From assembly GCA_963614215.1 (NCBI GenBank), contig CAVECB010000014.1:1-45730 (forward strand): a stretch of DNA of 45,730 nucleotides. Reading direction: 5' to 3'. Shown in pieces: positions 22,432 to 31,056 of the stretch. The translations under genes were made by a program, and so were the position numbers. Origin of the DNA: CAVAWX01 sp963614215 (lineage in GTDB: Bacteria > Actinomycetota > Coriobacteriia > Coriobacteriales > QAMH01). The notes beneath the pieces were generated by a model that was not told the origin of the DNA, searched no databases, and saw nothing but the letters and a program-made list of their open reading frames with translations. Numbering within the stretch: position 1 is the first letter of the stretch; each line of letters starts with the position of its first letter.

Positions 22432-23379
22432 ATGAGCGTTGAAGAGACGGTGCGAAACATGGTGGAGGCGCTGCGCGCCGGGCGCAGTGTGGAGTGCGAA
22501 CCGGCGGATTTTCCCTGCATAGCGCAGGCGATAGAGACGAACCCGCTCGTGAGCGAGGCCGGCGTGCGGGCAATCTTTTCTTCGCTTGGCCCTGACGACG
22601 TGCCTGCGTTGGAGGCGGCTGCCGCTGCGGCGGCATCGGGGGCGCAGGCCTGGCTCGGCTTCAAGCTCGTCACCGACGAGAAGGCCGCGCCGCAGCGCTC
22701 AGGCGAGGGCAAGTGGATGATGATGTTTGACGAGGGCAGTGCCGACGGAAAGCCCGGCGTGTTTTTCGCCGACGTGAACAAAAAACTGCTGGCCGCGCGC
22801 CCTTACACGCGCCGCGACGAGTTCCAGATGCACGACGTGACGACCGGACCTTCCATGCACTGCGAGCAGTTTCCGGGCGTCGTGTGGCTGGCGCAGCCGC
22901 TGTTTTCCTCGCCGCAGGTCGCCATTTTCGGCGCGTGCGACGTGGCCATGCACCTGGCCGAGTATGCCTCGCATGTGGGGTTCAAGACGGTGGTCTACGA
23001 CGACGACCCCGAGTTCTTGAACGAGGAGCGTTTTCCCTGCTCAAAGCTTGTGCAGATAGATTTCGACCGTATCGGGGACGTGGAGTTGACCGAAGACGAC
23101 TATGCGTGCGTGCTCACGCGCGGGCACGTGCACGACCCCGAGGTCTTCCAGCATGCGCTGAAGTCGCCGTGTCCGTATGTGGGCATGATTGGGCACAAGG
23201 ACAAGGTGACGAAAAACATTCTGCAGGCAAAGGATGCCGGCATCTCGCCCGAGCGCATCGACGAGGCCCATTCGCCCATCGGCATCAAGTTCGGGGCAAA
23301 GACGCCAGCAGAGATTGCGGTTTCCATCATCGCTGAGCTGATTGACGTGCGGCACAAGGCGCGGTGCGCGGGAAAGTAG
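22432..23379 (+). CDS. XdhC/CoxI-family protein
   Basis: A 315-aa protein whose N-terminal part (residues 5-110) is the XdhC/CoxI segment and whose C-terminal part is a Rossmann-like domain with VAIFGACDVAMHLAEYASHVGFKTVVYDDDPEF, then VLTRGHVHDPEVFQHAL, SPCPYVGMIGHKDK and the family ending PIGIKFGAKTPAEIAVSIIAELI. XdhC proteins bind molybdenum cofactor and help insert or sulfurate it in xanthine-dehydrogenase-like enzymes. No molybdenum hydroxylase gene is in the window, so its client lies elsewhere or it serves another selenium- or molybdenum-dependent enzyme. ATG 22432 follows GAAAGGGTGGGG. Confidence 0.85.
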   Translation: MSVEETVRNMVEALRAGRSVECEPADFPCIAQAIETNPLVSEAGVRAIFSSLGPDDVPALEAAAAAAASGAQAWLGFKLVTDEKAAPQRSGEGKWMMMFDEGSADGKPGVFFADVNKKLLAARPYTRRDEFQMHDVTTGPSMHCEQFPGVVWLAQPLFSSPQVAIFGACDVAMHLAEYASHVGFKTVVYDDDPEFLNEERFPCSKLVQIDFDRIGDVELTEDDYACVLTRGHVHDPEVFQHALKSPCPYVGMIGHKDKVTKNILQAKDAGISPERIDEAHSPIGIKFGAKTPAEIAVSIIAELIDVRHKARCAGK

Positions 23380-23399
23380 AGTGAACGGGCGCGCGCGTT

Positions 23400-23432
23400 G
23401 TGCGGGCGTGGTGCGGGCATGGTGCGGGCGTG
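23400..23432. repeat. 11-bp tandem repeat (x3)
   Basis: GTGCGGGCGTG at 23400-23410, 23411-23421 (one change) and 23422-23432, with a partial fourth unit. It lies in the 241-bp space between xdhC and comEA. The rest of that space (23440-23620) holds no gene I can support. Confidence 0.7.
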
Positions 23433-23620
23433 GTGCGCCTCGTCCCATGGCGATGTGCGCTTCGCGCGTTGCGCCGAACACATAGGTTTGCATAGCTTTC
23501 GTTCAGGGGTTTTCAGAAGCGCGATAGATTTTGTTTGGGAGCTGTTTTGGTTTCGTGTGGAACTCGCATAGGGTTCACTCGGCGTTTTGTCCAGATTCGC
23601 CTGCCACAATCGATGCCGTC

Positions 23621-24394
23621 ATGGAGGCGTCGACAGGCGGGGATGGTGAGGAGATGGACGGCGAGCTGAAGGCGAGGGTCGCGTCGCTTCTGCGACGTGC
23701 GGGGCTGTCTCACGTGAACAAGTCTGCGCTTTGCTGCGTGGCCGTGCTCGCTATCGTCGCCGTCTGCGTTGCCTTGTGGCGCTTTTGGCCGGCGTCTGGC
23801 TCCGACAGCTTCAGTTTGGACGGCGCATATGCGGACGCGGGGCAAAGCGTGCAGCAGGACGTGGTGGCAGGCGGGATGGCCGGGTCGGGGACGGCTGCCT
23901 CGGATGCTGGCACGTCCAACACGGCCTCTGCTGCGCAGGATACGGCCTCGCAGATAGCCGTGGACGTGGAAGGTGCCGTCGTCTCTCCCGGCGTGTACAC
24001 GCTCGCAGCCGGTTCGCGCGTGGGAGATGCCATAGAGGCGGCGGGCGGTTTTGCCGAGGGCGCCGCCGCCGCGCAGGTAAACCGCGCCCAAAAACTCGAA
24101 GACGGAGTGCAGGTCTATGTGGCGCGTGAAGGCGAGGCCGCGGCGACGGGTGCGGCCGGCTCTTCGGCTGGCTCGGCTTCTTCGGCCGGCGCGGGCCAGC
24201 AGGCAAAGGTGAACATCAACACCGCGACAAGCGAGCAGCTCCAGACCTTGCAGGGCGTGGGCGAGGGCATCGCCTCGCGCATCATCGACTACCGCGAGAA
24301 GAACGGCTCCTTCAAAAAGATTGAGGACTTGAAGAACGTAAGTGGTATCGGGGATGCGCGCTTTGCCGCCATCGAGGAAAGCATCACGGTGTGA
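23621..24394 (+). CDS. comEA: ComEA-like DNA-binding competence protein
   Basis: A 257-aa membrane-anchored protein: cytoplasmic N-terminus of about 30 residues, one helix (about 34-54, CCVAVLAIVAVCVALWRFW), a linker, an SLBB domain (IAVDVEGAVVSPGVYTLAAGSRVGDAI...), and a C-terminal helix-hairpin-helix pair (INTATSEQLQTLQGVGEGIASRIIDYR, IEDLKNVSGIGDARF). ComEA binds incoming double-stranded DNA outside the membrane and hands it to ComEC. ATG 23621 has no clear Shine-Dalgarno; ATG 23654 is the alternative. Its stop overlaps the comEC GTG (GTGA). Confidence 0.9.
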   Translation: MEASTGGDGEEMDGELKARVASLLRRAGLSHVNKSALCCVAVLAIVAVCVALWRFWPASGSDSFSLDGAYADAGQSVQQDVVAGGMAGSGTAASDAGTSNTASAAQDTASQIAVDVEGAVVSPGVYTLAAGSRVGDAIEAAGGFAEGAAAAQVNRAQKLEDGVQVYVAREGEAAATGAAGSSAGSASSAGAGQQAKVNINTATSEQLQTLQGVGEGIASRIIDYREKNGSFKKIEDLKNVSGIGDARFAAIEESITV

Positions 24395-27024
24395 GCGTTT
24401 CCGGTGCAAGGCCGGCTGCTCCGCGCCGTCCTGCGCTAGGCTCGCTTGCGCCTGCCGCGTGCGGCGCATGGGCGGCGGTGCTTGCCGTCGAGCGGGCAAG
24501 CTGGCAGGCGTATGCGGGCACTTTCGATCCCGTGCTGGCGACGCTTGTGTGCGCTGTCCTTTGCTGTACTGCGTTTCCCGTGGCGATGTGCGCAAAGCGC
24601 AACAGGCGAGGCGGCCGGCATGCGTGCGGGTGCGCCATGCCGCAAATGTCGCATGGCGCACCGTCGGGCGAAAGCACCGGGCGTATGCGCCGGGGCGGAG
24701 ACGAAGCCTGCGCAACACGCGTTGGGCGTGGCGGGGATGCGTTGCTGGGCGCGGGGAAGGGAAGGCGTCCGCTTTTGCTCGGGGCGGCGGTCTTTGCCGT
24801 CGCATGCGCGGCATGCGCCGTGTGCGCGGCGCTTTATTGGCAGGGCTGGGCGGCCGACGTGGCGCTGCTTGAAGATGCGGCCTTGCAGGACGCGACGATA
24901 GAGCTGACGGGGGACCCCGCTGCCCGCGACTATGGCGAGGTCTCGACAGGGCGTGTCCTCGTCGACGGGCGCTTCGTTTCGGTGCGCGTGCTGTGGCCAG
25001 ACGATATGGACGAGGTGCCGGCCGCCGGGCATGCCATCGTCGCCGACGCGCTCTACACGGCGCCCGCAGACGATGCCGGAGGGGAGTGGAATCACAGGAA
25101 CGGCTATGCGGGCATGCTGCGCCTGACCTGCGCGCGCGATGCGGGCGCTGCGCGGAGCCTAGGCGGGGCGGTCAGCTCCTTTCGCGACGGGGCGTTTTTG
25201 CGCATCAAGGCCTACGGCGGTGACGGCGCCGCGCTGCTGGCAGGCCTTTTGCTGGGAAACCGTACCCTGTATGCGGGCAGCGAGCTGGAGCAGGACTTCA
25301 AGACCTGCGGGCTTGCGCATCTCATGGCCGTCAGCGGCACGCACTTGGCCGTCGTCACCGCCATCTTGTCGTGGCTGCTCGCGCGCACGCCGCTGCCCCG
25401 CCTTGCGCGTGCCCTCGTGCTTGGCGTCGCGCTGGGCTTCTACGTCGCCCTTACCGGGTTTTCCCCTTCAGCGCTGCGCGCAGGCGTCATGTGCGCGGTC
25501 GCGCTTGCCTCCGGCAGCTTGGGCAGGCGCCGGCACGTGTGTTCCGCACTCGCATTGTGCGTGCTCGCCTTTCTGGCTGTAAATCCCGCGAACGCCTACA
25601 GCCTGAGCTTTGTTTTGTCGGTGCTTGCCGTGTTGGGGCTCGTGGTCATAGGACCTCTCGCCTCGTGTTGGGTCGCGCATGTGGCGCCCGCGCGTTTTTC
25701 CAAGGCAGCCTCCGGCATCGGGGTGACGCTTGCGGCGACGCTTGCCACCCTGCCCGTGGCCGTGCCCATGTTCGCGCAATTTCCCCTCGTCGTGCCGTTT
25801 GCCACCCTCGTGGCCGCGCCGTTTATCACGCTTGCCCTAGGCGCCGGGGTCGTGGCGTTAATCGTCGGCGTGGTCGTCCCCGCGCTTGGCGGCCTTGCGC
25901 TCTCGTTTGCCATAGCCGTCTCGTCGGCAAGCGCATCCCTCGTCCACGTGATGGCAGACATCCCGCTTGCCTGCATCCCCCTCGATGCGGGCGCGGTCCC
26001 GCTTGCGCTCGTGTCGGCAGCGCTCGGCATCGTCTTGTGGGCGGCATGGCCGCTGCCCGCCTCGGCCCAAAACGCCCCGCCCGCCCCGTGGAGGCCGTCT
26101 GCTGGGCGCGAAGGCAGGCGTTTTACACGCCGTGTTGGCGGCCGTGTCCTTGTCTGCGCGTGCCTGTGCCTTCCTGCTGTGGCGCTTGTCGTCTACGGGA
26201 TGGCCGGCGGCGCGGGGTTTGCTGCCTGGGTGGGCGTGCCGGATGCGACAGAGCCTCAGGTGGTCATGCTCGACGTGGGGCAAGGTGACGCGCTGCTCGT
26301 GCGCGACGGAGACGCAGCCGTGCTCATCGACACGGGCGAGGAGGCCGATGTGCTCGCGCGCGGGCTTGCGCGCCACGGCATCACCCATCTTGATGCCGTG
26401 TTTGTCTCGCACAAGGACAGCGACCACGTGGGCGCGCTTTCCGGCATCGTTGGAGTTGTCGGCATCGACCATGTCTACGTGCATGCCGACTTGCTCTCGA
26501 TGCCCGAGGAGGCGCAGGTGCTCGAATCGGCCCGCCGCGCGACGGCTGGACACGGCGCGGAGGGTGTGCGGCCCGGCAGCACGTGTAGGGCGGGGGCTTT
26601 TACCATCGAGGTGCTCGCCCCCGAAGATGGTGGGAAAAGCGGCAACGACGATAGCTTACAAATGCTCCTCAGCTGCGACGCAGACGGCGACGGGCGTCCT
26701 GAAGCGCGGGGTTTTACCAGCGGAGATGCCGAGGAGGACGCGATTGCTGCCACCGTGGCCTCCGTCGGCGACGTGGACTTCGTGAAGGTGCCCCACCATG
26801 GCAGCCGTGGCGGCATGAGCGCCGAGGAGCTGGCCACCCTCTCCCCGCAGATTGCGCTCATCGGCGTGGGCGCGGACAACAGCTACGGGCACCCCACGCG
26901 CCAGATGCTCGACTTGCTCGCGCGGGCTCGTGCTAAGGTGTATAGGACAGATGAAAACGGCGACGTCACGCTGCGCTTCACGGGCGGCAGCATAGAGGTG
27001 GCCGTCCAGAGAAACGAGAGTTGA
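24391..27024 (+). CDS. comEC: ComEC/Rec2 DNA-uptake channel
   Basis: An 877-aa membrane protein for passage of single-stranded DNA into the cell. Order: N-terminal helices, an extracellular OB-like segment (about 150-280), the Competence domain with many helices (about 285-555, starting AGLLLGNRTLYAG... CGLAHLMAVSGTHLAVV), and a C-terminal metallo-beta-lactamase-like domain from about 627 (LDVGQGDALLVRDG, IDTGEE, SHKDSDHVG, VPHHGSRGG). The DxDH-type site is intact, so nuclease activity is possible. A basic, Arg/Gly-rich stretch (about 70-120) between the first helices is longer than usual. GTG 24391 overlaps the comEA stop; holA begins 13 nt after the stop. Confidence 0.93.
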   Translation: MSVSGARPAAPRRPALGSLAPAACGAWAAVLAVERASWQAYAGTFDPVLATLVCAVLCCTAFPVAMCAKRNRRGGRHACGCAMPQMSHGAPSGESTGRMRRGGDEACATRVGRGGDALLGAGKGRRPLLLGAAVFAVACAACAVCAALYWQGWAADVALLEDAALQDATIELTGDPAARDYGEVSTGRVLVDGRFVSVRVLWPDDMDEVPAAGHAIVADALYTAPADDAGGEWNHRNGYAGMLRLTCARDAGAARSLGGAVSSFRDGAFLRIKAYGGDGAALLAGLLLGNRTLYAGSELEQDFKTCGLAHLMAVSGTHLAVVTAILSWLLARTPLPRLARALVLGVALGFYVALTGFSPSALRAGVMCAVALASGSLGRRRHVCSALALCVLAFLAVNPANAYSLSFVLSVLAVLGLVVIGPLASCWVAHVAPARFSKAASGIGVTLAATLATLPVAVPMFAQFPLVVPFATLVAAPFITLALGAGVVALIVGVVVPALGGLALSFAIAVSSASASLVHVMADIPLACIPLDAGAVPLALVSAALGIVLWAAWPLPASAQNAPPAPWRPSAGREGRRFTRRVGGRVLVCACLCLPAVALVVYGMAGGAGFAAWVGVPDATEPQVVMLDVGQGDALLVRDGDAAVLIDTGEEADVLARGLARHGITHLDAVFVSHKDSDHVGALSGIVGVVGIDHVYVHADLLSMPEEAQVLESARRATAGHGAEGVRPGSTCRAGAFTIEVLAPEDGGKSGNDDSLQMLLSCDADGDGRPEARGFTSGDAEEDAIAATVASVGDVDFVKVPHHGSRGGMSAEELATLSPQIALIGVGADNSYGHPTRQMLDLLARARAKVYRTDENGDVTLRFTGGSIEVAVQRNES

Positions 27025-27037
27025 GGAGCGCCGCAAC

Positions 27038-28006
27038 GTGGGCGATGCACAGGATTTTCTCGCAGGCTACCTCGTCGTCGGCGCCGACGCGATGAAGAGG
27101 CGCTACGTGGTCTCGCGCCTGCGCGCGCGCCTGGAAAAGACCGGCGACCTCTCCTTGAACGAGGACGTCTTCACGGGCGCGGACGCGACAGGCGATCAAA
27201 TAGTCGGCGCATGCGGCACCATGCCTTTTATGAGCGACTACCGCTTCGTCTACGTGCGCGAGGCCGAGCACCTGAAAAAGGAGGCCTCCGAGGCGCTCGT
27301 CTCCTATTTCGACGACCCGTGCGCCTCGACGGTCGTCTTGTTGGAATCGGCCTCGCTAAAAAAGAACACGCGCCTCTACAAGGCCGTGGCGCGCCTGGGG
27401 GCAAAGGCCGTCATTGATTGCGCGGCCCGCTCGAAGCGCGACCTTCCCGCTCAGGTGCGCGATTTTGCCGTGAGCCACGGCGTGACCATCGTGCCCGCCG
27501 CCGCCGACGAGCTGGTCTCGCGCGTGGGCGAGGACACGGTGCACTTGGACGCGGAGTTGCAAAAGCTCGCCGCCGTGCTCGGACGCGGCGCAGAAATCGG
27601 GGTGGGCGACGTGCAGCGCTACGTGGCGCGCACGAGCGAGGTGAAGCCCTGGGAGCTGGCAGACGCCTTGGGCGCGCGCGATGCAGCCCGTGCGATGGCG
27701 CTGCTGGCGAAGATGCCGTCTGCCTCGCCTTTCGGGCTGCTCACCATATGCGTCAACCGCGTGCGCGACCTGCTCGTGGCAAAAGACCTCGCCGGCGAGG
27801 CGGCTGCGCAGCTGGCATCTGCACTGGGCAAGCCGGAGTGGCAGGTGCGCAATCTGCCGGGCCAGGCTTCGCGTTTCACCCTGGCCGAACTCACCGACAT
27901 CCTCATATCGGCCGCCGAACTGGAGCGCCAGATGAAGACGGGCGGCGACGCGCAGGCCCTCTTCGAGCTGTGGCTGGGACGTGCCTGCACCCCTGCAGCG
28001 GTGTGA
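27038..28006 (+). CDS. holA: DNA polymerase III subunit delta
   Basis: The clamp-loader delta subunit (322 aa) opens the beta clamp. Recognisable segments: N-terminal LAGYLVVGADAMKRRYVVSRL, LNEDVFTGADATGDQIVGACGTMPFMSDYRFVYVREAEHL, and the C-terminal collar region with VNRVRDLLVAKDL and LTDILISAAELERQMKTGGDA. GTG 27038 has GAGGAG 9 nt upstream. The comEC-holA order is common in Gram-positive genomes, and the two are probably cotranscribed. Confidence 0.92.
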   Translation: MGDAQDFLAGYLVVGADAMKRRYVVSRLRARLEKTGDLSLNEDVFTGADATGDQIVGACGTMPFMSDYRFVYVREAEHLKKEASEALVSYFDDPCASTVVLLESASLKKNTRLYKAVARLGAKAVIDCAARSKRDLPAQVRDFAVSHGVTIVPAAADELVSRVGEDTVHLDAELQKLAAVLGRGAEIGVGDVQRYVARTSEVKPWELADALGARDAARAMALLAKMPSASPFGLLTICVNRVRDLLVAKDLAGEAAAQLASALGKPEWQVRNLPGQASRFTLAELTDILISAAELERQMKTGGDAQALFELWLGRACTPAAV

Positions 28007-28017
28007 AGCAGCGTTGC

Positions 28018-28128
28018 GTGTCGGGAGAGATTCGGGTCGCCGAGCTGTTTGCCGGAGTAGGCGGTTTTCACCTCTCGTATTGCGGCGATGTGTCGGGCGA
28101 CAGACGCTTTGGGTATCACTCGCGCTGA
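28018..28128 (+). pseudogene. N-terminal remnant of a cytosine-5 DNA methyltransferase
   Basis: A 36-codon frame starting at GTG 28018 contains RVAELFAGVGGFHLS, which is motif I (SAM-binding FAGxGG) of Dcm-type cytosine-5 methyltransferases at the usual N-terminal position, followed by a family-like GDRRFGY segment and TGA 28126-28128. None of the later motifs (PCQ, ENV) follows in any frame before the deaminase gene, so the gene is truncated. It begins 12 nt after holA, which suggests an insertion and later deletion of a methyltransferase cassette here. Confidence 0.65.
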
Positions 28129-28182
28129 GTTTGTTCGCCGGGCAATAGACCATGAGCTACTGTCCATTGCGTGATTTCGCCG

Positions 28183-28212
28183 TTGCAATAGTGCTTGCCT
28201 GAAATGTCTAAT
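28183..28212 (+). promoter_or_regulatory. promoter of the dCMP deaminase gene
   Basis: TTGCAA (28183-28188), an 18-nt spacer and TCTAAT (28207-28212; 5/6 to the -10 consensus), 85 nt before the ATG. Confidence 0.55.
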
Positions 28213-28296
28213 AGGGCTGGCGGGGCTGTGCGATAATCGCCGAAAAACGGCGGGCGCGAGCGTGCCCGCGACAGGCCGAAAAGAGGGGCGGAGAAG

Positions 28297-28770
28297 ATGC
28301 CGGACAAGCGCGGGGACGTCATAAGCTGGGACGAGTTCTTCATGAAGGTCGCCGTCGCGGCCCAAATGCGCAGCAAGGACCCGAACACGCAGGTGGGCGC
28401 CTGCATCGCCGACATCCACAACCGCATACTCTCGGTGGGCTACAACGGCACGCCTATCGGCTACGACGACAACGATTTTCCCTGGGCCACCACCGACGAC
28501 CCCCTGACCGACAAGCACAGCTACGTGGTCCACGCCGAGGCCAATGCCGTGCTGAACTACCGCGGCTCGCTCAAGGACTTCAAGGGCGCGACCGTCTACG
28601 TCACGCTCTTTCCCTGCCACGAATGCGCGAAGTTCCTCGTGCAGGTAGGCATAGGCCAGGTCGTCTACCTGGAGAACAAATATGAGCACACCGACGACCA
28701 CAAGATATCGTGCAGGATATTCGACAAGTGCGGCATCGCGTATCGCGCGTTTGACGATTCCGACATATGA
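28297..28770 (+). CDS. dCMP deaminase family protein (ComEB-like)
   Basis: A 157-aa zinc deaminase. Zinc and catalytic residues are visible as HAE (79-81) and PCHEC (Cys107, Cys110). Other family segments are VAAQMRSKDPNTQVGACI and ILSVGYNGTP. It makes dUMP from dCMP for thymidylate synthesis. In Bacillus a homologue, comEB, lies between comEA and comEC; here it sits 1.3 kb past comEC behind holA, with its own promoter. AGAGGGGCGGAGAAG precedes ATG 28297. Confidence 0.9.
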   Translation: MPDKRGDVISWDEFFMKVAVAAQMRSKDPNTQVGACIADIHNRILSVGYNGTPIGYDDNDFPWATTDDPLTDKHSYVVHAEANAVLNYRGSLKDFKGATVYVTLFPCHECAKFLVQVGIGQVVYLENKYEHTDDHKISCRIFDKCGIAYRAFDDSDI

Positions 28771-28776
28771 GGAGCC

Positions 28777-28867
28777 GGGGCGCGAACCCTCCCGTCTCCC
28801 GCTCCGCGCCCGCGTCCGCTTTTCCCCATTAACACGTCGATGTAGCTGCGGGGCGCGAACCCTCCCG
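28777..28867. repeat. 18-bp direct repeat between convergent genes
   Basis: GGGGCGCGAACCCTCCCG occurs at 28777-28794 and again at 28850-28867, each followed by a CCGCGTCCG-like element. It lies between the dCMP deaminase and the convergent histidine kinase gene, where it may take the place of a terminator; no T tract follows. Confidence 0.65.
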
Positions 28868-28906
28868 CCTCTCACCCCGCGTCCGTTAGGCGCTTGGCAA
28901 CGTCTG

Positions 28907-30202
28907 CTAGACGCTCGGCAGTTTCACGGTGAAGGTCGAACCGGCGCCCGGTGCGCTTTCCAGCTGTATCGCCCCGCCCGCGTCTTCGACTGCATGCCGC
29001 ACGAGCGAAAGCCCTAGCCCCGTGCCGCCCATCTCGCGGCTGTGCGCCGTATCCACGCGGTAGAAGCGCTCGAAGATGCGCCCCTGGTCGGCATACGGGA
29101 TGCCGATGCCTGTGTCTTCCACGCTCAAGACCGCATGCCCACCCTCTGCGGCCACACGCACGTGCACGCTGCCGCTTTCCGTGTAGTTGATGGCGTTTTC
29201 CAGCAGGTTGTCCACCAGCAGAGCCGCATCCGAGCCGGATAGCCTCACGCGCAGGGGCTTGCCCTCGGTCGTCTCGTCGAAAAGCTCCATCTCGATGCCC
29301 TTCGCGTCGGCGCGGGTGAGGTGTGCGTCGAAGGACATGGCCACGACCCCGGCAAAATCGCTCGTTTCCGTGTCGCGCTCTTTTGCCTGCCTGTTCTCGA
29401 GTCGCGCGAGGTCGAGCAGGTCGCGCACCAGGTGCTGCAGGCGCGAGGCTTCCTTTTCCAGGCGTTTGGAAAACATCGATATCGCCTGCGTGTCGCCATC
29501 GTGCGCGGCAGAGGCGATGCTTTCGGAGAGCAAGGCGATGCCGGCGACGGGCGTCTTCAGCTCGTGGCTGGCGTTGGCGACGAAGTCCGTGCGCATGCGC
29601 TCTAGGCGGGTGACTGGGCGCCGCGAGCGCGAAAGCGACAGCCAGGCCACGACGACGCCGACAATCACGGCGACGGCCAGCAAGACAAGGCCCGTGTTGC
29701 GAAATTCCGCCGTCACCGCCTTCACGCCTGCCACCGAGCCGGCCAGGCGCAAGACGACGCTTTGGCCTTGCCAGGTCGCGGGCACGGCGGTGTAGAGGTA
29801 CTCCGTGCCGTCGGTGGTCGAGCTGCGCCGCGCGTGCCCGGTCTGCCCCGCGAGTGCCGCGGCCACCTCCTCGCGCTCGGCGTGATTGCCCATGCCGGCG
29901 GCATCCGCCTCGCTGTCGGCCAGCACCTGTCCGCTTGATGCGATGATGCTCACGCGCAGGCCGCCGCCTGACAGCTCGTCGGCCAGCTCCTGGGCGCCCT
30001 TGCTGCTTTCGCCCAACGCGACCTTTCCCGCATACGCCGTCGAGTCCAGCTTGTCGTAGGCGCGCTGGACCTCCTGCTCGTCGATGGGAGAAAACAGCGA
30101 CCATCCCCACAGCAAGGCCACGATGGCCGCCACGGCAACATATCCGCCGACAATCCAGGTGCGCCAGCTCTCGCCGTCTTTCGTGCTGGCAGACAACGTC
30201 AT
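28907..30202 (-). CDS. PhoR-like sensor histidine kinase
   Basis: A 431-aa kinase: first membrane helix about residues 16-37, an extracellular sensor with the PhoR-type PAS/Cache pattern (VSIIASSGQVLADSEADAAGMGNH, then EYLYTAVPA), second helix about 165-185, then HisKA with the phosphorylated His in ASHELKTPVAGI, and the HATPase domain (N box VDNLLENAINYT, G1 DTGIGIPYADQGRIFERFYR, G2 GGTGLGLSLV). No full HAMP domain separates helix 2 from HisKA. Start ATG 30202 overlaps the stop of the response regulator gene (ATGA), so the two are made together. The signal is unknown; phosphate is one possibility by family resemblance. Confidence 0.92.
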   Translation of the reverse strand: MTLSASTKDGESWRTWIVGGYVAVAAIVALLWGWSLFSPIDEQEVQRAYDKLDSTAYAGKVALGESSKGAQELADELSGGGLRVSIIASSGQVLADSEADAAGMGNHAEREEVAAALAGQTGHARRSSTTDGTEYLYTAVPATWQGQSVVLRLAGSVAGVKAVTAEFRNTGLVLLAVAVIVGVVVAWLSLSRSRRPVTRLERMRTDFVANASHELKTPVAGIALLSESIASAAHDGDTQAISMFSKRLEKEASRLQHLVRDLLDLARLENRQAKERDTETSDFAGVVAMSFDAHLTRADAKGIEMELFDETTEGKPLRVRLSGSDAALLVDNLLENAINYTESGSVHVRVAAEGGHAVLSVEDTGIGIPYADQGRIFERFYRVDTAHSREMGGTGLGLSLVRHAVEDAGGAIQLESAPGAGSTFTVKLPSV

Positions 30203-30906
30203 GACGCGCCGCCTTTCTCGTGACGCGCTTCGAAGCGGTACCCCATGCCGTGCGCGGTCTGGATATAGGTCCAGCCGTCGCGGTTGATGGCCTTGCGTAT
30301 GCGGCGCACGTGCGTGTCGATGGTGCGCGAGGTGGAGAGGAACTCCTCGTCCCACACCTGCTCGGCGATCCACTGGCGCGTGCACAGCATGCCGGGGCGC
30401 TGGGCCAGCGCAACGAGCAGCGCGTATTCCTTGCTGCGCAACTCGACGGGCTGCCCCGCCACGAGCACTCGCGCGGCGCCCCTGTCGATGCACAGTTGCC
30501 CGGCCTCGATGTGCGCGCCCTCGCCAACCGCCTGTCCGTGGAGCTGCGAGCGGCGTAGGTGAGCCCGCACTCGCGCGAGCAGCTCGGCCGTGGAAAAGGG
30601 CTTGGTGATGTAGTCGTCGGCGCCGGCGTCTAGCCCGCGCACCTTGTCCGCGTCGCCGTCGAGCGCGGTGAGCATGATGATGGGCACCTCGTCGCCCGTC
30701 TCGCGCAGGGCGCGCGCCACCTCGATGCCCGTCATCTCGGGCAGCATCACGTCGAGCAAGATGAGGTCGGGCTTTGCCTCGCGCGCGCTTGCAAGCCCGG
30801 TGGCGCCGTCGGCGGCGCAGGTGACGGCGTATCCTTCCCGCGTGAGGGCAAACTCCGTGGTAATGCGTATGGTCTTGTCGTCTTCGACCAGGAGGATGTC
30901 GGCCAT
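30199..30906 (-). CDS. OmpR/PhoB-family response regulator
   Basis: A 235-aa regulator. The receiver domain has acidic Glu8/Asp9/Asp10, phosphorylated Asp52 (LILLDVMLP), Thr80 and Lys102 (YITKPF). The C-terminal winged helix (from about 135) has VELRSKEYALLVALAQ and TIDTHVRRIRKAI, with the closing GMGYRFE. It precedes and overlaps the kinase gene. A divergent surface-protein gene lies across a 246-bp space that contains three tandem 10-bp repeats placed like an OmpR-type binding site. Confidence 0.94.
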   Translation of the reverse strand: MADILLVEDDKTIRITTEFALTREGYAVTCAADGATGLASAREAKPDLILLDVMLPEMTGIEVARALRETGDEVPIIMLTALDGDADKVRGLDAGADDYITKPFSTAELLARVRAHLRRSQLHGQAVGEGAHIEAGQLCIDRGAARVLVAGQPVELRSKEYALLVALAQRPGMLCTRQWIAEQVWDEEFLSTSRTIDTHVRRIRKAINRDGWTYIQTAHGMGYRFEARHEKGGAS

Positions 30907-31056
30907 CTTCTCGCGCGCCCCCTTGCGCCTCGCCTATTGCGTCCTGCCCGCCTTCGTGCCGCCCGCGGCGTTTTTGCTTGCCCCATCATGCACGATGCGC
31001 GCCGCCATGCGCGAGCATTTCACAATAAGTTTGCTTTTGGCGTTTCCTGAAAACGC

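Noticed and set aside
28777..28867. tRNA-like T-arm (GGGTTCGCGCCC on the minus strand)
   Set aside because: The stem does not close to 5 bp around a TTCRANY loop, and no anticodon arm or acceptor partner is found.
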